This document shows, one piece after another, positions 10,880 to 19,895 of a DNA stretch of 64,000 nt (within the stretch, counting starts at the first letter, position 1; every line of letters begins with the position of its first letter). The stretch is from the NCBI GenBank assembly GCA_009767595.1, contig VSDK01022183.1, forward strand, positions 90,376-154,375, written 5' to 3'. The notes under the pieces are model-generated. The model did no database searches. It was given only the letters and a program-made list of their open reading frames with translations, and was not told where the DNA came from. The translations under genes and the position numbers were made by a program. This stretch comes from Symbiodinium kawagutii. Its lineage: Eukaryota; Sar; Dinophyceae; Suessiales; Symbiodiniaceae.

Positions 10880-11241
10880 GACGCACCTCATGCAACGCAT
10901 GATGAAGTTTTATTCACAAGACAAAACAGATGAAAGAGTTTAAACTCTTGAAGTGCACACAGTGAACATTTTGAGTTGCAACCTTTGTGAACTAAACTGC
11001 TGTGATCCAGTACAGTTGTTCATGTCAAGTTGCAACTTGCAGTTGAGTAGTTTGAACTTTAAGTAAAGTTCTTTTAGTCTCTCACTGCTTCAGTTTCAGT
11101 TTGAGTCACACTTGCAGTTGACATGTTGAGTTCATACGCCTGCAGTGTGGCTCACAGGGTCAAGTGACCAGAGCCATCAACATGCATATGCACATCAAGT
11201 GATGTTCTGCATGTTCATGTCAAGTGACATTTTTCTTTTCG
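10880..11241 (+). repeat. Split direct repeat A1 (left end)
   Basis: 362 bp, matching 19534-19895 with five substitutions. It contains a perfect 16-bp palindrome at 10934-10949, four AAGT-loop hairpins, and an 8-bp outer stem (11179-11186 with 11208-11215) enclosing one of them. The first ORF's open frame begins inside the repeat. Confidence 0.9.
11054..11230 (+). promoter_or_regulatory. AAGT-loop hairpins in repeat A1
   Basis: Four hairpins with an AAGT loop: GAACTTT-aagt-AAAGTTC (11054-11071), GGTC-aagt-GACC (11158-11169), ACATC-aagt-GATGT (11192-11205) and ATGTC-aagt-GACAT (11217-11230). The third is enclosed by a perfect outer stem, AACATGCA/TGCATGTT. All recur in A2. Confidence 0.75.
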
Positions 11242-12048
11242 CACGTTGTGCAACAATTCCAGCTTGCAGTGCAGGCCTTGCAAGAGACAAAAGATATCCT
11301 TCAAACGGCAACTAGTGGTGCAATGCGCCACGAAGATCTTGTCAGGAGCCTGGAGTCCCTGGGAGCTGGCGTTAACTATTTCGCAAGCGTCACCAAAGCT
11401 TCAAGTAGTTCCATCAAGGAGATGTATACCAACTTGCGCTGGAGCCTGGTTGGGCCTAAGATCCCAGTCCACCAACACCTCGAAACGATGAGTCAGGGCC
11501 TGAGCTTGTTGGCAGGCAACATGATTGCACTTGCGAAGTTGCGCAAGCAATCTTTGGAGCTGGGTACAACCCAGCTCCAAAACTTACAGGAGCTAAACGT
11601 GAAGGTCGTTCGTTTGTGCACAATCATGGAGAAGATTTCAGAACAGCAAGTCCGCAGTGTTCCAGCTCCTGCTCCATTCCCACCTTTTCCGGGCGCACCA
11701 TTTACGATGCAGCCAGGAGCTCCACGTCCGACCACTATGCCTGCCCCACTTCCCGTAGTGTTATCGGGAAAGTTTCATTCCTATTTAGGCCCACATGCTC
11801 TGAACTTGGAACCTGACGAGCGCAACAATCCTCCAGGTCCTGGCTACGGGCCAGTACCTTCGATGAAGAGCAATGCACTCACAGTGATGGATACGCAAAC
11901 AAATGCCCGGCGAAGCGTATCGCCAACTGCATTTGATGACCAAAGGTTGCGAGCCATCAACCAGAGCTGGGCCCCCAAGGGCATCATGGCTTTAGATGGA
12001 CCTGGGTACGGTTTGCGCCATATCTATGCCGATGACGGGACTAGTTGA
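11224..12048 (+). CDS. YR-element ORF1, unknown, gag position
   Basis: The frame is open from repeat A1. The first ATG in frame is at 11323, giving about 241 aa; 11224 is a GTG. A T-rich tract and CAG at 11231-11262 could be a trans-splice acceptor upstream. The N-terminal half is helical and rich in Leu, Gln and Ser, possibly coiled coil; the C-terminal half is rich in Pro, Ala and Gly (about 140-200). No nucleic-acid-binding motif is seen. Its place as the first ORF of a YR retroelement suggests a gag-like structural role, but that is inference from position. The frame is uninterrupted. Confidence 0.55.
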   Translation: MTFFFSHVVQQFQLAVQALQETKDILQTATSGAMRHEDLVRSLESLGAGVNYFASVTKASSSSIKEMYTNLRWSLVGPKIPVHQHLETMSQGLSLLAGNMIALAKLRKQSLELGTTQLQNLQELNVKVVRLCTIMEKISEQQVRSVPAPAPFPPFPGAPFTMQPGAPRPTTMPAPLPVVLSGKFHSYLGPHALNLEPDERNNPPGPGYGPVPSMKSNALTVMDTQTNARRSVSPTAFDDQRLRAINQSWAPKGIMALDGPGYGLRHIYADDGTS

Positions 12049-12253
12049 CTATCCCCAAGATCGCATCGAGTTGCTCTTCGCTTTGGCCACACTATCAGGC
12101 GAAGATGGCAAACCACCGCGATCGAGCTCGACTGAGCCGCCATCTGAGGATGCCTTTTGCTGAGCTCAATTGAGCGCTTTCCGAGGGGTGATTTTTCATA
12201 GGTTGACTCACTTTTCTCTGGGGGACTTCGCGAGTCAACTCATTTTGTTTGAA

Positions 12254-12798
12254 GGACGAGTGTCCAACAGTGTTGACAACAGCAATTTATCCTCGTATGT
12301 GATGGACGAGTGTCCTCAGTGATGTTGAGAAGCGAGTCAATCTCGGTTTTTGAAACAGGGCAAGTGTCCTTAACGATGCCAAGTCAAAAGGGCAAGTGCT
12401 CTTTGTGCATCATGAAGCCAAGTGGCTTGTCTTTCACGCATGTTGCAGTTCCTCTTAGACTTGCATTCGCATACATGTCTCAGTTGCTTGCTGTGATTTG
12501 CAATTTTGCTCATGAGGCGTCAGGTGACATGTTTGATTTCAGTTTTGATTGCACCCTGTCAGATGTTATAATGCATCATTCGGTGAGTGGACAAGTGTTC
12601 ACCACGAAGGAGCCCAAGTGGGCGGGAATGGACAAGTGTCCAACGAAAGTTGTTAAGCTCAAGTGAGCTACCAATTGGCAAGGGCCAACGGTACAAGTGT
12701 ACCATCCATACACCTCATTGATACATTTGTATCATGGATGCAAGTGCATCTGCAGTGAGGCTCACAGGAGTTCAGATCGTCTGAGCAAGTCAAGTGAC
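12254..12798 (+). promoter_or_regulatory. Array of AAGT-loop hairpins between ORF1 and recombinase
   Basis: Thirteen small inverted repeats lie in 545 bp of non-coding DNA. Examples are GGAC-gagt-GTCC (12254 and 12304), AAGCC-aagt-GGCTT (12415), GCCC-aagt-GGGC (12612), TGGAC-aagt-GTCCA (12629), AGCTC-aagt-GAGCT (12656), GGTAC-aagt-GTACC (12690), TGATAC-attt-GTATCA (12719) and GATGC-aagt-GCATC (12737). Others (12357, 12389, 12587) pair fully only if G-U pairs are allowed. Stems differ while the loop and closing C-G pair are nearly constant, which is the pattern of selection on RNA hairpins. Confidence 0.75.
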
Positions 12799-12968
12799 AC
12801 TTCTGTTGAGTCCAAACGTGATCACTTTTTCTTTGACAAGTGGTCCAGAACATTTCATTTAGTTTTAACACACACCCAAGCCATAACAGTTTCCCCTTAG
12901 TCCTATGGCGACCCATCACTTTTCCTTTTCATTTTCCTCATTGCTGTCAATTCGCTGTGCTTGTCGAG

Positions 12969-15098
12969 ATGGAGAGTGATGAGCATCAGGACGACTTCGA
13001 AGCTGAAGATGATTCGCAGCATGAAGCGTTGGAAGGAGTAGTTGAACCAACTTTTGAATCTGCAGTTTGTGATGTAGCATCCGAAGATTTGAGAATTCCT
13101 CTGCCATTAGATCTAGATGGATTTGGTACTGCTAGAGTGTTCGACGATGGTTACACTGATGCTGAATCGCATTTTTGGGATAGTTCAAGAGAAGAGAGCA
13201 CCAATCGCCCTCTTAGCAGCAGTGAGAGAGCAGACCTCTTTCATGTCATAGATGATGCTTGCCTTTCAGTCGTACCTTCAATCGGTGTGAACTTCCCTTG
13301 GGAAGTAGGGCCCATGAAAGCTGTGTTTTCGGAGGATTCCATTGAGCCAGAGCTACCAACGCCCGTTCAAGGGCCCAGCAAACCGCTGACCACCTCTGAT
13401 TACGACGAAGGCTGTAAAAGGGCAAGGTTGACCAAGTCAGTGAGAGGCAGCTTCCAAGACATAATCAACTTTGATAAAGACCAATCGGACACCGTCATAG
13501 ACGAAGAAAAACTTTCCAGAGTTTTACAAAAATGGTGCATGATCTTCAGGACTGGGAAGGGTGCAGTGCCCCTAGGTTGCGACCTGGAAGGCCTGGTGTC
13601 CAGTGGAAGGATCCTAGACTTGCATCGCCTTTTCGGAAACCGTAGTGCTGGAACAATCCTGAAACATGGTAGTGCCATTCTCAACTTTGTAAACTGGTTC
13701 AAGTCAGAGCACTTCTCTTTGATCCCTTTCCCAATGGAGCAAAGTGTCATCCTCGATTACCTCTCTCACTTAGAGTCAAAGCATGCTCCAGCGTCAACAA
13801 TGCGAGGCTTTTTGGAAGCATTGAATTTCTGCCACCATGTTTTAGGGATGGATGTGATCAAAGGAAACATTGGGCCCGCTTTGAACGTGCCAAAGCAATG
13901 CCTGAGACTTGTCGAACTCAGGGAGGTTGACAAAGCCGAACGCAAACAGGCCCGTGTTCTCTCGGTTTTGGAAGTCAATGCACTTGAATCCATTTTGGAA
14001 GATGAGCGTGAATCCATACATGATAGAGTTGCTGCTGCCAGTTTCTTGTTCTGTTTGCGCAGCAGAAGTCGCTGGAGTGATGTGAGGAAAGTTTACCAGT
14101 ATAACCAAGATATAGTAGAAGATCATGGCAAGCTCTCTGGTTACAGTGAGTTCAAGACTCGTTCTCACAAGACCGCAAAGGATGTTGCTAAGAGAGGTCT
14201 TGCCATGCCTTTGATAGCCCCCATATGGGGCACAGGCCGCACAACTTGGGGACTCAACATGACCAAAGTGTATCAGGCCGCCAAGATACAACTCAGTGAA
14301 TTGCACCATCAGCCGCTGCTGCCAGCCCCAACACAAGATGGCAAGTGGATGTCTAGGAGTGTTACCACAGAAGAAGCCGGACTGTGGTTGGTCTCTCTTT
14401 GGCGCAGAAAAAGAGAAGGGTGTGAACCAACGACTATACATGCGTTGAAAGGAACTGCATTGAGCTGGTGCGGAAAATTTGGGCTTCAGCCTGAAACTCG
14501 TTTGCTCCTTGGCCACCACTCTAGCGGGCACCATTCAGCTGACACATATGCTGGTGCTGTTCTAGCTCAACCCCTTAGAGAGTACGAGGGGGTTTTGCAA
14601 CAGATCCGCATTGGTGCATTTAAACGTGACAGCGCCCGTTCAGGGCTATTGAGCCAACCTGAATCCTCAGATCCGAAAAATCAGCCAGTTGAGCGCCAAG
14701 CTTCAGAAGACAATGCAGTCGACCCAGACCAAGAAAAGGCCACCAGTGACAGTGATTCGTCCGACTCGTCCCCAGAGTCCTCTGAATCCATGAAGATTCA
14801 CATGGAGGAGGAAGAGGCTGCGTCTGCAGTCGATTTGGTCATTCAGCCTGCACGATGGGAACCAAATGTCAAGATGTACCAACATCAGAAAAGTTCGATA
14901 GTTCACTTGATGGCTGTTGGCACAACCTCCAACCGCTTCAGCTGCGGTGTCCCACGCAGCTCTGAGTATAAGGAGGTCGACAATGTCACATTTTTAGAAT
15001 TGCGCAAATGCAAACGTTGCGACATTGCTAGGCCTGTGAGAGACGTAGGGTCACTAGCTTCTGCATTGCAGAAGCACAGAGAGGAATCTGCGAGGTGA
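12969..15098 (+). CDS. Tyrosine recombinase of the YR retroelement
   Basis: 709 aa from the ATG at 12969; the frame is open back to 12840 but has only a GTG there. The first ~170 residues are acidic. An N-terminal SAM-like region follows (about 240-310, NFVNWFKSEHF, ILDYLSHLE). The catalytic domain has a candidate Arg in SRSRWSDVR (R368), a box-II motif HALKGTALSW (H491, with Lys at 494 where many recombinases have Arg), LLLGHHS (H516) and the nucleophile in ADTYAG (Y527). The C-terminal ~130 residues are Ser/Asp/Glu-rich and low complexity. It would integrate the circular DNA made from the element RNA by recombination. No stop or frameshift was found. The family call rests on the spacing of the R, H-K, H and Y residues. 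Confidence 0.85.
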   Translation: MESDEHQDDFEAEDDSQHEALEGVVEPTFESAVCDVASEDLRIPLPLDLDGFGTARVFDDGYTDAESHFWDSSREESTNRPLSSSERADLFHVIDDACLSVVPSIGVNFPWEVGPMKAVFSEDSIEPELPTPVQGPSKPLTTSDYDEGCKRARLTKSVRGSFQDIINFDKDQSDTVIDEEKLSRVLQKWCMIFRTGKGAVPLGCDLEGLVSSGRILDLHRLFGNRSAGTILKHGSAILNFVNWFKSEHFSLIPFPMEQSVILDYLSHLESKHAPASTMRGFLEALNFCHHVLGMDVIKGNIGPALNVPKQCLRLVELREVDKAERKQARVLSVLEVNALESILEDERESIHDRVAAASFLFCLRSRSRWSDVRKVYQYNQDIVEDHGKLSGYSEFKTRSHKTAKDVAKRGLAMPLIAPIWGTGRTTWGLNMTKVYQAAKIQLSELHHQPLLPAPTQDGKWMSRSVTTEEAGLWLVSLWRRKREGCEPTTIHALKGTALSWCGKFGLQPETRLLLGHHSSGHHSADTYAGAVLAQPLREYEGVLQQIRIGAFKRDSARSGLLSQPESSDPKNQPVERQASEDNAVDPDQEKATSDSDSSDSSPESSESMKIHMEEEEAASAVDLVIQPARWEPNVKMYQHQKSSIVHLMAVGTTSNRFSCGVPRSSEYKEVDNVTFLELRKCKRCDIARPVRDVGSLASALQKHREESAR

Positions 15099-15214
15099 AA
15101 AAGGAGCGACTGTCCAGTGTTCAAGTGGTAGTTTTCGACCTTTTGTCGTTCACCGCCAAGATTGTTTCAGTGCTGTTCATTGATACCCACTGCGAAGTTT
15201 TGTGCTTAAGCACC

Positions 15215-16440
15215 ATGGGAACATTGCTAGAGTCGGTAGAAGCCTTTAAGGCCAGAGCCATAGAAGTGAAGAAGTTGACTCCATTGTGAGACATGGGACC
15301 GACACGCTGGCAAGGCTGGCCTTTGCAGCCTGTCCGCCTGGTCAATCACCCTAGTGATGACCAGGTCAGAGCTTTGTTTCCCCCAACTTTGGTACCAAGT
15401 CAAGGGGCGATGAGCTCACTGAAACGTCTGATTTTTGAAGCTCAGACCTTGGTGGTAGCTGACGTCAAACAGAAGGTATCAAGAAAAGAAGAACCTCAGA
15501 CAGTCACTTTAGCTCCTGCAGAACGCGAATCCAGACTGGTTGATCAGCGTACTAGACTCACGGGTCTGAGGCTGAAAGGTGAGGAAGAAGTAGCCCACCA
15601 ATGCTATGATCTAGTTCTTAGCATGGTTGAAAAAGACGCTTGGTGTACCTCGGCCCCGAGAAGTTCATCACTCGCAGAGCCGAGCTTCAACGCAAGAAGC
15701 CTTCAAAGGAGCTGTCATTGGATGCTGCAACTTTGGTCGTCAAGGATAAACATCCTTCCCTGCATTGTGCCACAAACACTGAATTGGAGGTTGTCAATGC
15801 CCTTCGCAGACGAAGCCTTGCCTTCGATTTGGTCAAGCTAGTCGCTTATGACCAGTTCAATGCATATTGCAGTGAGCTCATTGACCATCTCACCATTCTG
15901 CCACCTCCTGGATATAGTCAAGTGACTGTCCAGCAGATTCTGCGTGCTGACAGAGCGGCATTTCTGTACATGGCCGAAAAGCTCAGTACTTTGAAGCGTA
16001 ATGCTTTGAACCATTCTCCTTTGGAACAGATGCTTAGCACAGTCCTTGCACACAGCGCAGTGAGCTTCCATTTGCTTCCACTTCCTCAACATGGTGGCCG
16101 CTCTGAACCTTCTCGAAAGAAAGCAGCAACCGCTCGCAAAAGAGACAGAGCTCCTTCCAGAGATCGATCAGGCAGCCCTCCAATCCCAATTTGGACCAGG
16201 CGCAAAGCGTCCAAAGGCAAAGGACGTGGCAAGAGCAAGAAGGGAGGACCACGAGTGCCTGAAGGACTCCTGGGAAAAGCTTTGGAGACTCCTGACGGGC
16301 GTCGCCTTTGTTGGGCTTTCAACCTTCGAGGTTGTGAGGACGCGGCGCCAGGGCAATCTTGTAAGAGAGGACTTCACCTCTGTGCTGAGCCGGGGTGTTT
16401 CAAACCCCACAGTTTGGCCCAACATGACAAATCGAAGTGA
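15215..16440 (+). pseudogene. Gag-like zinc-finger frame, broken by a TGA and a frameshift
   Basis: The likely start is the ATG at 15215 (CACCATGG context). An in-frame TGA lies at 15287-15289, after LTPL. The frame continues from 15290, and a one-base shift near 15640 moves it into the frame that ends with a TGA at 16438-16440. The reconstructed product would be about 400 aa: a helical N-terminal part, a basic Lys/Arg/Gly/Ser tract (about 16130-16250), and a CCCH-type zinc-binding segment starting CWAFNLRGC with later Cys and His at 16309-16430. Such CCCH segments are common next to RT in dinoflagellate retroelements as I know them. Past the final TGA the same frame continues directly into the methyltransferase-RT frame, so ancestrally this may have been the N-terminal part of one polyprotein. 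Confidence 0.6.
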
Positions 16441-18180
16441 GACAGCCATCATTCGCAGCAAAGCTCTTTAGCGTCAGGGCTTGGCGAACGCATCAAAGAT
16501 CAGCCTTTGCGCCAGTTTTCCGCCATTGAAGTTTTCTCAGGCACAGGTTGCCTGACAGCATGCCTCAAAGCAATTGGACTCAGTGACAGTGTGGGTATTG
16601 ACCACAAGTTGCATCCACGCTTGACATGTCCAACTTTGCCTTTTGACCTCCTTGATTCTTCCAATCAAGAACTAATTCGTTCTCTTATTGCCTCACCTTT
16701 TTGTGTTTATGTCCATGTTGCACCGCCTTGCGGAACTTCCAGCCGAGCCAGACTCATCAAACGACGCCATCGTTACAATCCACCAATTGTGCGCGCAGAC
16801 CGTTACCCCAATGGTCTCCCAACTTTGACTGGAGATCTCAGAACTCGGGTTTTGTTGGCCAATTCTTTGTATGAAGTCACCTGCAAACTCATTCATTTTT
16901 GCCAGCAGTGCGATGTGCTTTGGTCTTGTGAAAATCCCGGCCGCAGTTTCATGTGGGACACTACTCCCTTTGTGCAATTGTTGAAAGAATTGGATCCTTC
17001 CCATACCACTTTTCATCATTGCAGGTATGGCAGTGCACGCCGCAAATTGACTCGACTGGTGCATAACGTTGCTACATTTCACAACCTTGAAGCACATTGT
17101 CAAAATGACCATGAACATGAGCCGTGGGGACAACTTCCCGATGGCCGTTGGGCAACTGGAGATGAAACAGCTTACCCTTGGGACCTCTGTCGCACCATGG
17201 CTTTTCATCTCGCCATGCATTTGCAGAATTCTGGAGCCCTTTGTGTCACTCCCAGTTTTGCGAAACAAGAAGAAACAATCCAGGCTCTTCGCGCCAGCGC
17301 CGACATCCAACCTCGTCGAGGGTTGCCACCCATGGTGTCAGAGTTTGTCAAGGTCATCCAACAACCTGCTTGTGACCCTCTGCCGCCTTACAGCCGCCAA
17401 CTTAGCACTCCTTTTCGGGGGTACATCGCGAGTGCAGGAACTCAACAGGGCTTCGAAGAATGTGTTTCTGACAAAGTTCATGGTGAAGTCATCACGGTGG
17501 GCATTCATAGATGTCCTAGTGAATTTATCCAAGAAGCTTTGGTGGTTGGTCATCCCACAGAAATTCAAGCAGTATTTCCATCTTGCATTAGGAAAGTGGT
17601 TGATGAAGCCTTGTCGCAATCCCATGAATCCATTGCAAGAGAAAGAACGGCAGAGCTTCGAAGATGGGCCACACTCATCTCTGACCTCAAGGACAGAGAA
17701 GAGGAGTTGAGATCCTCGATGAGCCAAAGAAGAAGCACAGTTTTGAAAGACAAGAAGTTGGCACTTTTTGAAAACCTATTCCTAGAGTCTGGCCATCAGG
17801 ACGTGGGTCTCATTCAAGATTTGACCAGAGGCTTTGATCTTACTGGTGAGTTGCCTAAATCCGGAGTCTTTGACCGCCATCTTCGTCCAGCCAAAGTTTC
17901 CTGCGACAACCTCAAAACCTATGCCAAGGTAAGCAGAGACAGTATCCTTAAGACTGTCAGCAGCTCTGGAGAAGAGGAGTTAGACATTGGACTCTGGGAA
18001 GCCACTCTGAAAGAAGTAGGCAAAGGTTTCCTTGAAGGACCAGTGGAACTTGAGTCCATGCCTCCCGATTCACTGCTCACCAAACGTTTCCCTGTGAGAC
18101 AGAAGAACAAGATCAGACCTATAGATAACTACAAAGCCAACATGGTGAATCAGTCGGTCACCACACCATTGACCACATAG
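16441..18180 (+). CDS. C5-methyltransferase-like domain plus start of reverse transcriptase
   Basis: The frame is open straight after the TGA at 16438 and has no ATG of its own near the start. A methyltransferase-like domain begins at about 16510. It has an AdoMet-binding motif, AIEVFSGTGC, with GIDH after it. The APPCGTSSRAR motif (Cys codon at 16729) corresponds to catalytic motif IV of C5-cytosine methyltransferases. CENPG (about 16930) matches the ENV-type motif VI. A later SARRKLTRL resembles motif VIII. A linker of about 250 aa follows, then the first RT motif, KNKIRPIDNYKANMVNQS. The frame stops at 18178-18180 because of a one-base shift at about 18165; RT continues in the next frame. 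Methylation by this domain is inferred from motifs; a target-recognition region is not obvious. Confidence 0.7.
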   Translation, partial: DSHHSQQSSLASGLGERIKDQPLRQFSAIEVFSGTGCLTACLKAIGLSDSVGIDHKLHPRLTCPTLPFDLLDSSNQELIRSLIASPFCVYVHVAPPCGTSSRARLIKRRHRYNPPIVRADRYPNGLPTLTGDLRTRVLLANSLYEVTCKLIHFCQQCDVLWSCENPGRSFMWDTTPFVQLLKELDPSHTTFHHCRYGSARRKLTRLVHNVATFHNLEAHCQNDHEHEPWGQLPDGRWATGDETAYPWDLCRTMAFHLAMHLQNSGALCVTPSFAKQEETIQALRASADIQPRRGLPPMVSEFVKVIQQPACDPLPPYSRQLSTPFRGYIASAGTQQGFEECVSDKVHGEVITVGIHRCPSEFIQEALVVGHPTEIQAVFPSCIRKVVDEALSQSHESIARERTAELRRWATLISDLKDREEELRSSMSQRRSTVLKDKKLALFENLFLESGHQDVGLIQDLTRGFDLTGELPKSGVFDRHLRPAKVSCDNLKTYAKVSRDSILKTVSSSGEEELDIGLWEATLKEVGKGFLEGPVELESMPPDSLLTKRFPVRQKNKIRPIDNYKANMVNQSVTTPLTT

Positions 18181-19499
18181 CATCCATGGTGTCGTACTGG
18201 CTGAGAGCCAGCTCGTCACTGAATGGACGAGCCGAGCTAGTAGCTAAGTGTTGGGACCTTTCGGATGCCTACAAGCAAATCCTTCTTTCAGACGAAGCAT
18301 ACCGCAGGGATGCCTTCCTTGCAGTGTACTGCCCGGACTCACAGAAAGCGGAAGTGTTTCGCCAGAAAGTTTTGCCTTTTGGATCGATAGCTTTGGTTAC
18401 AGCTTTCCTTAGAGTATCCTTGGCTCTGTGGGCAGTAGGGAATGCCAAGTTGAAGTTAGCGTGGTCTGCATATTTTGACGACTTCCTTAGCCTGAGTGAG
18501 AAGGCCTCTTCCAAACACACTGACCTTTGCATTGCAGCCATGTTCTCCTTTTTGGGATGGAAATTCTCAGAAGATAAGCTCCTTCCATTTGATTCTGTTT
18601 GCAAAGTGCTTGGAGTCCGTTTAGACTTGTCCAGTGCCAAGTTTGGCGCAGTCAAAGTTGCAAACACTCCAGAACGAGTGGAGGAACTGGTTGAGGAGTT
18701 GAACCACATCATTCGGGAGAACAAGCTCTCACGAAAAGATGGGGAGAAGTTGAGAGGTCGTCTTCAGTTTGCAAGCAGTCAGCTTTTCGGAAGATCGTTC
18801 AGAAAATATCTGAAAGAATTGAACAACCATGTAGCTTCAGGACGCAAGGTATTGACAGAGAGCACTATTTCAGCCATGCGCAAGTTGATAGAGGCGTTGA
18901 CGCTGAACCACCCCAGAGAGATTTCGAAAGGTTTGTCAGATCACGTACGCATATACGTTGATGCTTCCTTCGAACCCGGTGGATACTCTGGAATTGGCGG
19001 CCTCTGTGTTAACAGTGATGGCTCAGTGCGCAGCTTCTTCAGTGAAGCTGTTCCCAAAGACCTTTTGTGGCTTGTAGAACATGGTGACAAGGAAACCATT
19101 ATCCTTGAGCTAGAAATGGTGGCGCTGCTGGTGGCGGCTACTTTGTGGCAAGACGTCTTGCGTTCGAACCGGGCTGTCTTCTTCACTGACAATGAGCCTG
19201 TCAGGAAGAGCCTCATCAGAGGACATTCCCAAAATCATTTCGTCAGTTGCCTCATGGAGGCCTTCTATTTGATGGAAGAGGACTTACATTGCCAATTTTG
19301 GCTAGAGCGAGTGCCTAGCCAGTCGAATCCGGCTGACGAACCATGGAGAGCGGAGTGCTCCGACATCCTGGGCTGCACAGCCAGGTTGAGAGTTGATGTG
19401 ATGGAAGTTTGGGTCAAGGCGGCCCAGTTTTCAGGGGGTGACAGCGCGGCCAAAGACTCCCAATTCTCAAAAGAAAAAGAGAAGCGCTGCTTTGCTTGA
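18168..19499 (+). CDS. Reverse transcriptase core and RNase H (frameshifted continuation)
   Basis: The frame is open from 18168 (first ATG at 18186). RT palm motif A is CWDLSDAYKQI (Asp codon 18255). Motif B is LPFGSIALVTAF. Motif C is AYFDDFLSL, with a YFDD box at 18471-18482. RNase H follows with YVDASF (Asp 18960), LELEMV (Glu 19107 or 19113) and FFTDNEP (Asp 19188), then RVPSQSNPADEPWR, the Ser-Asn-Ala-Asp segment typical of DIRS and related RNase H domains. All catalytic residues are intact. The C-terminus overlaps repeat B1. Together with the upstream frame it forms an MT-RT-RH polyprotein. The split at about 18165 is either decay, an assembly error or programmed frameshifting. Confidence 0.85.
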   Translation: MDHIASMVSYWLRASSSLNGRAELVAKCWDLSDAYKQILLSDEAYRRDAFLAVYCPDSQKAEVFRQKVLPFGSIALVTAFLRVSLALWAVGNAKLKLAWSAYFDDFLSLSEKASSKHTDLCIAAMFSFLGWKFSEDKLLPFDSVCKVLGVRLDLSSAKFGAVKVANTPERVEELVEELNHIIRENKLSRKDGEKLRGRLQFASSQLFGRSFRKYLKELNNHVASGRKVLTESTISAMRKLIEALTLNHPREISKGLSDHVRIYVDASFEPGGYSGIGGLCVNSDGSVRSFFSEAVPKDLLWLVEHGDKETIILELEMVALLVAATLWQDVLRSNRAVFFTDNEPVRKSLIRGHSQNHFVSCLMEAFYLMEEDLHCQFWLERVPSQSNPADEPWRAECSDILGCTARLRVDVMEVWVKAAQFSGGDSAAKDSQFSKEKEKRCFA

Positions 19500-19534
19500 G
19501 AGTGAACTGTGTGCCGTTTTGTCAAAGGAATAAG
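19438..19534 (+). repeat. Split direct repeat B1 (internal)
   Basis: 97 bp starting GTGACAGCGCGGCC. It matches 20331-20430 apart from a 3-bp indel and one substitution. The last ~20 codons of the RT-RNase H frame, up to its stop at 19499, lie inside it. Confidence 0.85.
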
Positions 19535-19895
19535 ACGCACCTCATGCGACGCATGATGAAGTTTTATTCATAAGACAAAACAGATGAAAGAGTTTAAACT
19601 CTTGAAGTGCACACAGTGAACATTTTGAGTTGCAACCTTTGTGAACTAAACTGCTGTGATCCAGTGCAGTTGTTCATGTCAAGTTGCAACTTGCAGTTGA
19701 GTAGTTTGAACTTTAAGTAAAGTTCTTTTAGTCTCTCACTGCGTCAGTTTCACTTTGAGTCACACTTGCAGTTGACATGTTGAGTTCATACGCCTGCAGT
19801 GTGGCTCACAGGGTCAAGTGACCAGAGCCATCAACATGCATATGCACATCAAGTGATGTTCTGCATGTTCATGTCAAGTGACATTTTTCTTTTCG
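19534..19895 (+). repeat. Split direct repeat A2 (internal)
   Basis: 362 bp, about 98.6% identical to A1, with all A1 hairpins kept at the same offsets (shift of 8,654 bp). It joins B1 directly at the shared AAG/ACGCACC junction. Confidence 0.9.

Noticed and set aside
10512-10943. Poly-Thr, poly-Gln, poly-Val, poly-Leu and poly-Cys frames
   Set aside because: Products of the (GTT)n array, not genes.
13842-14534. 230-codon minus-strand frame inside the recombinase gene
   Set aside because: Antisense shadow; the plus strand has the R, H-K, H and Y catalytic pattern.
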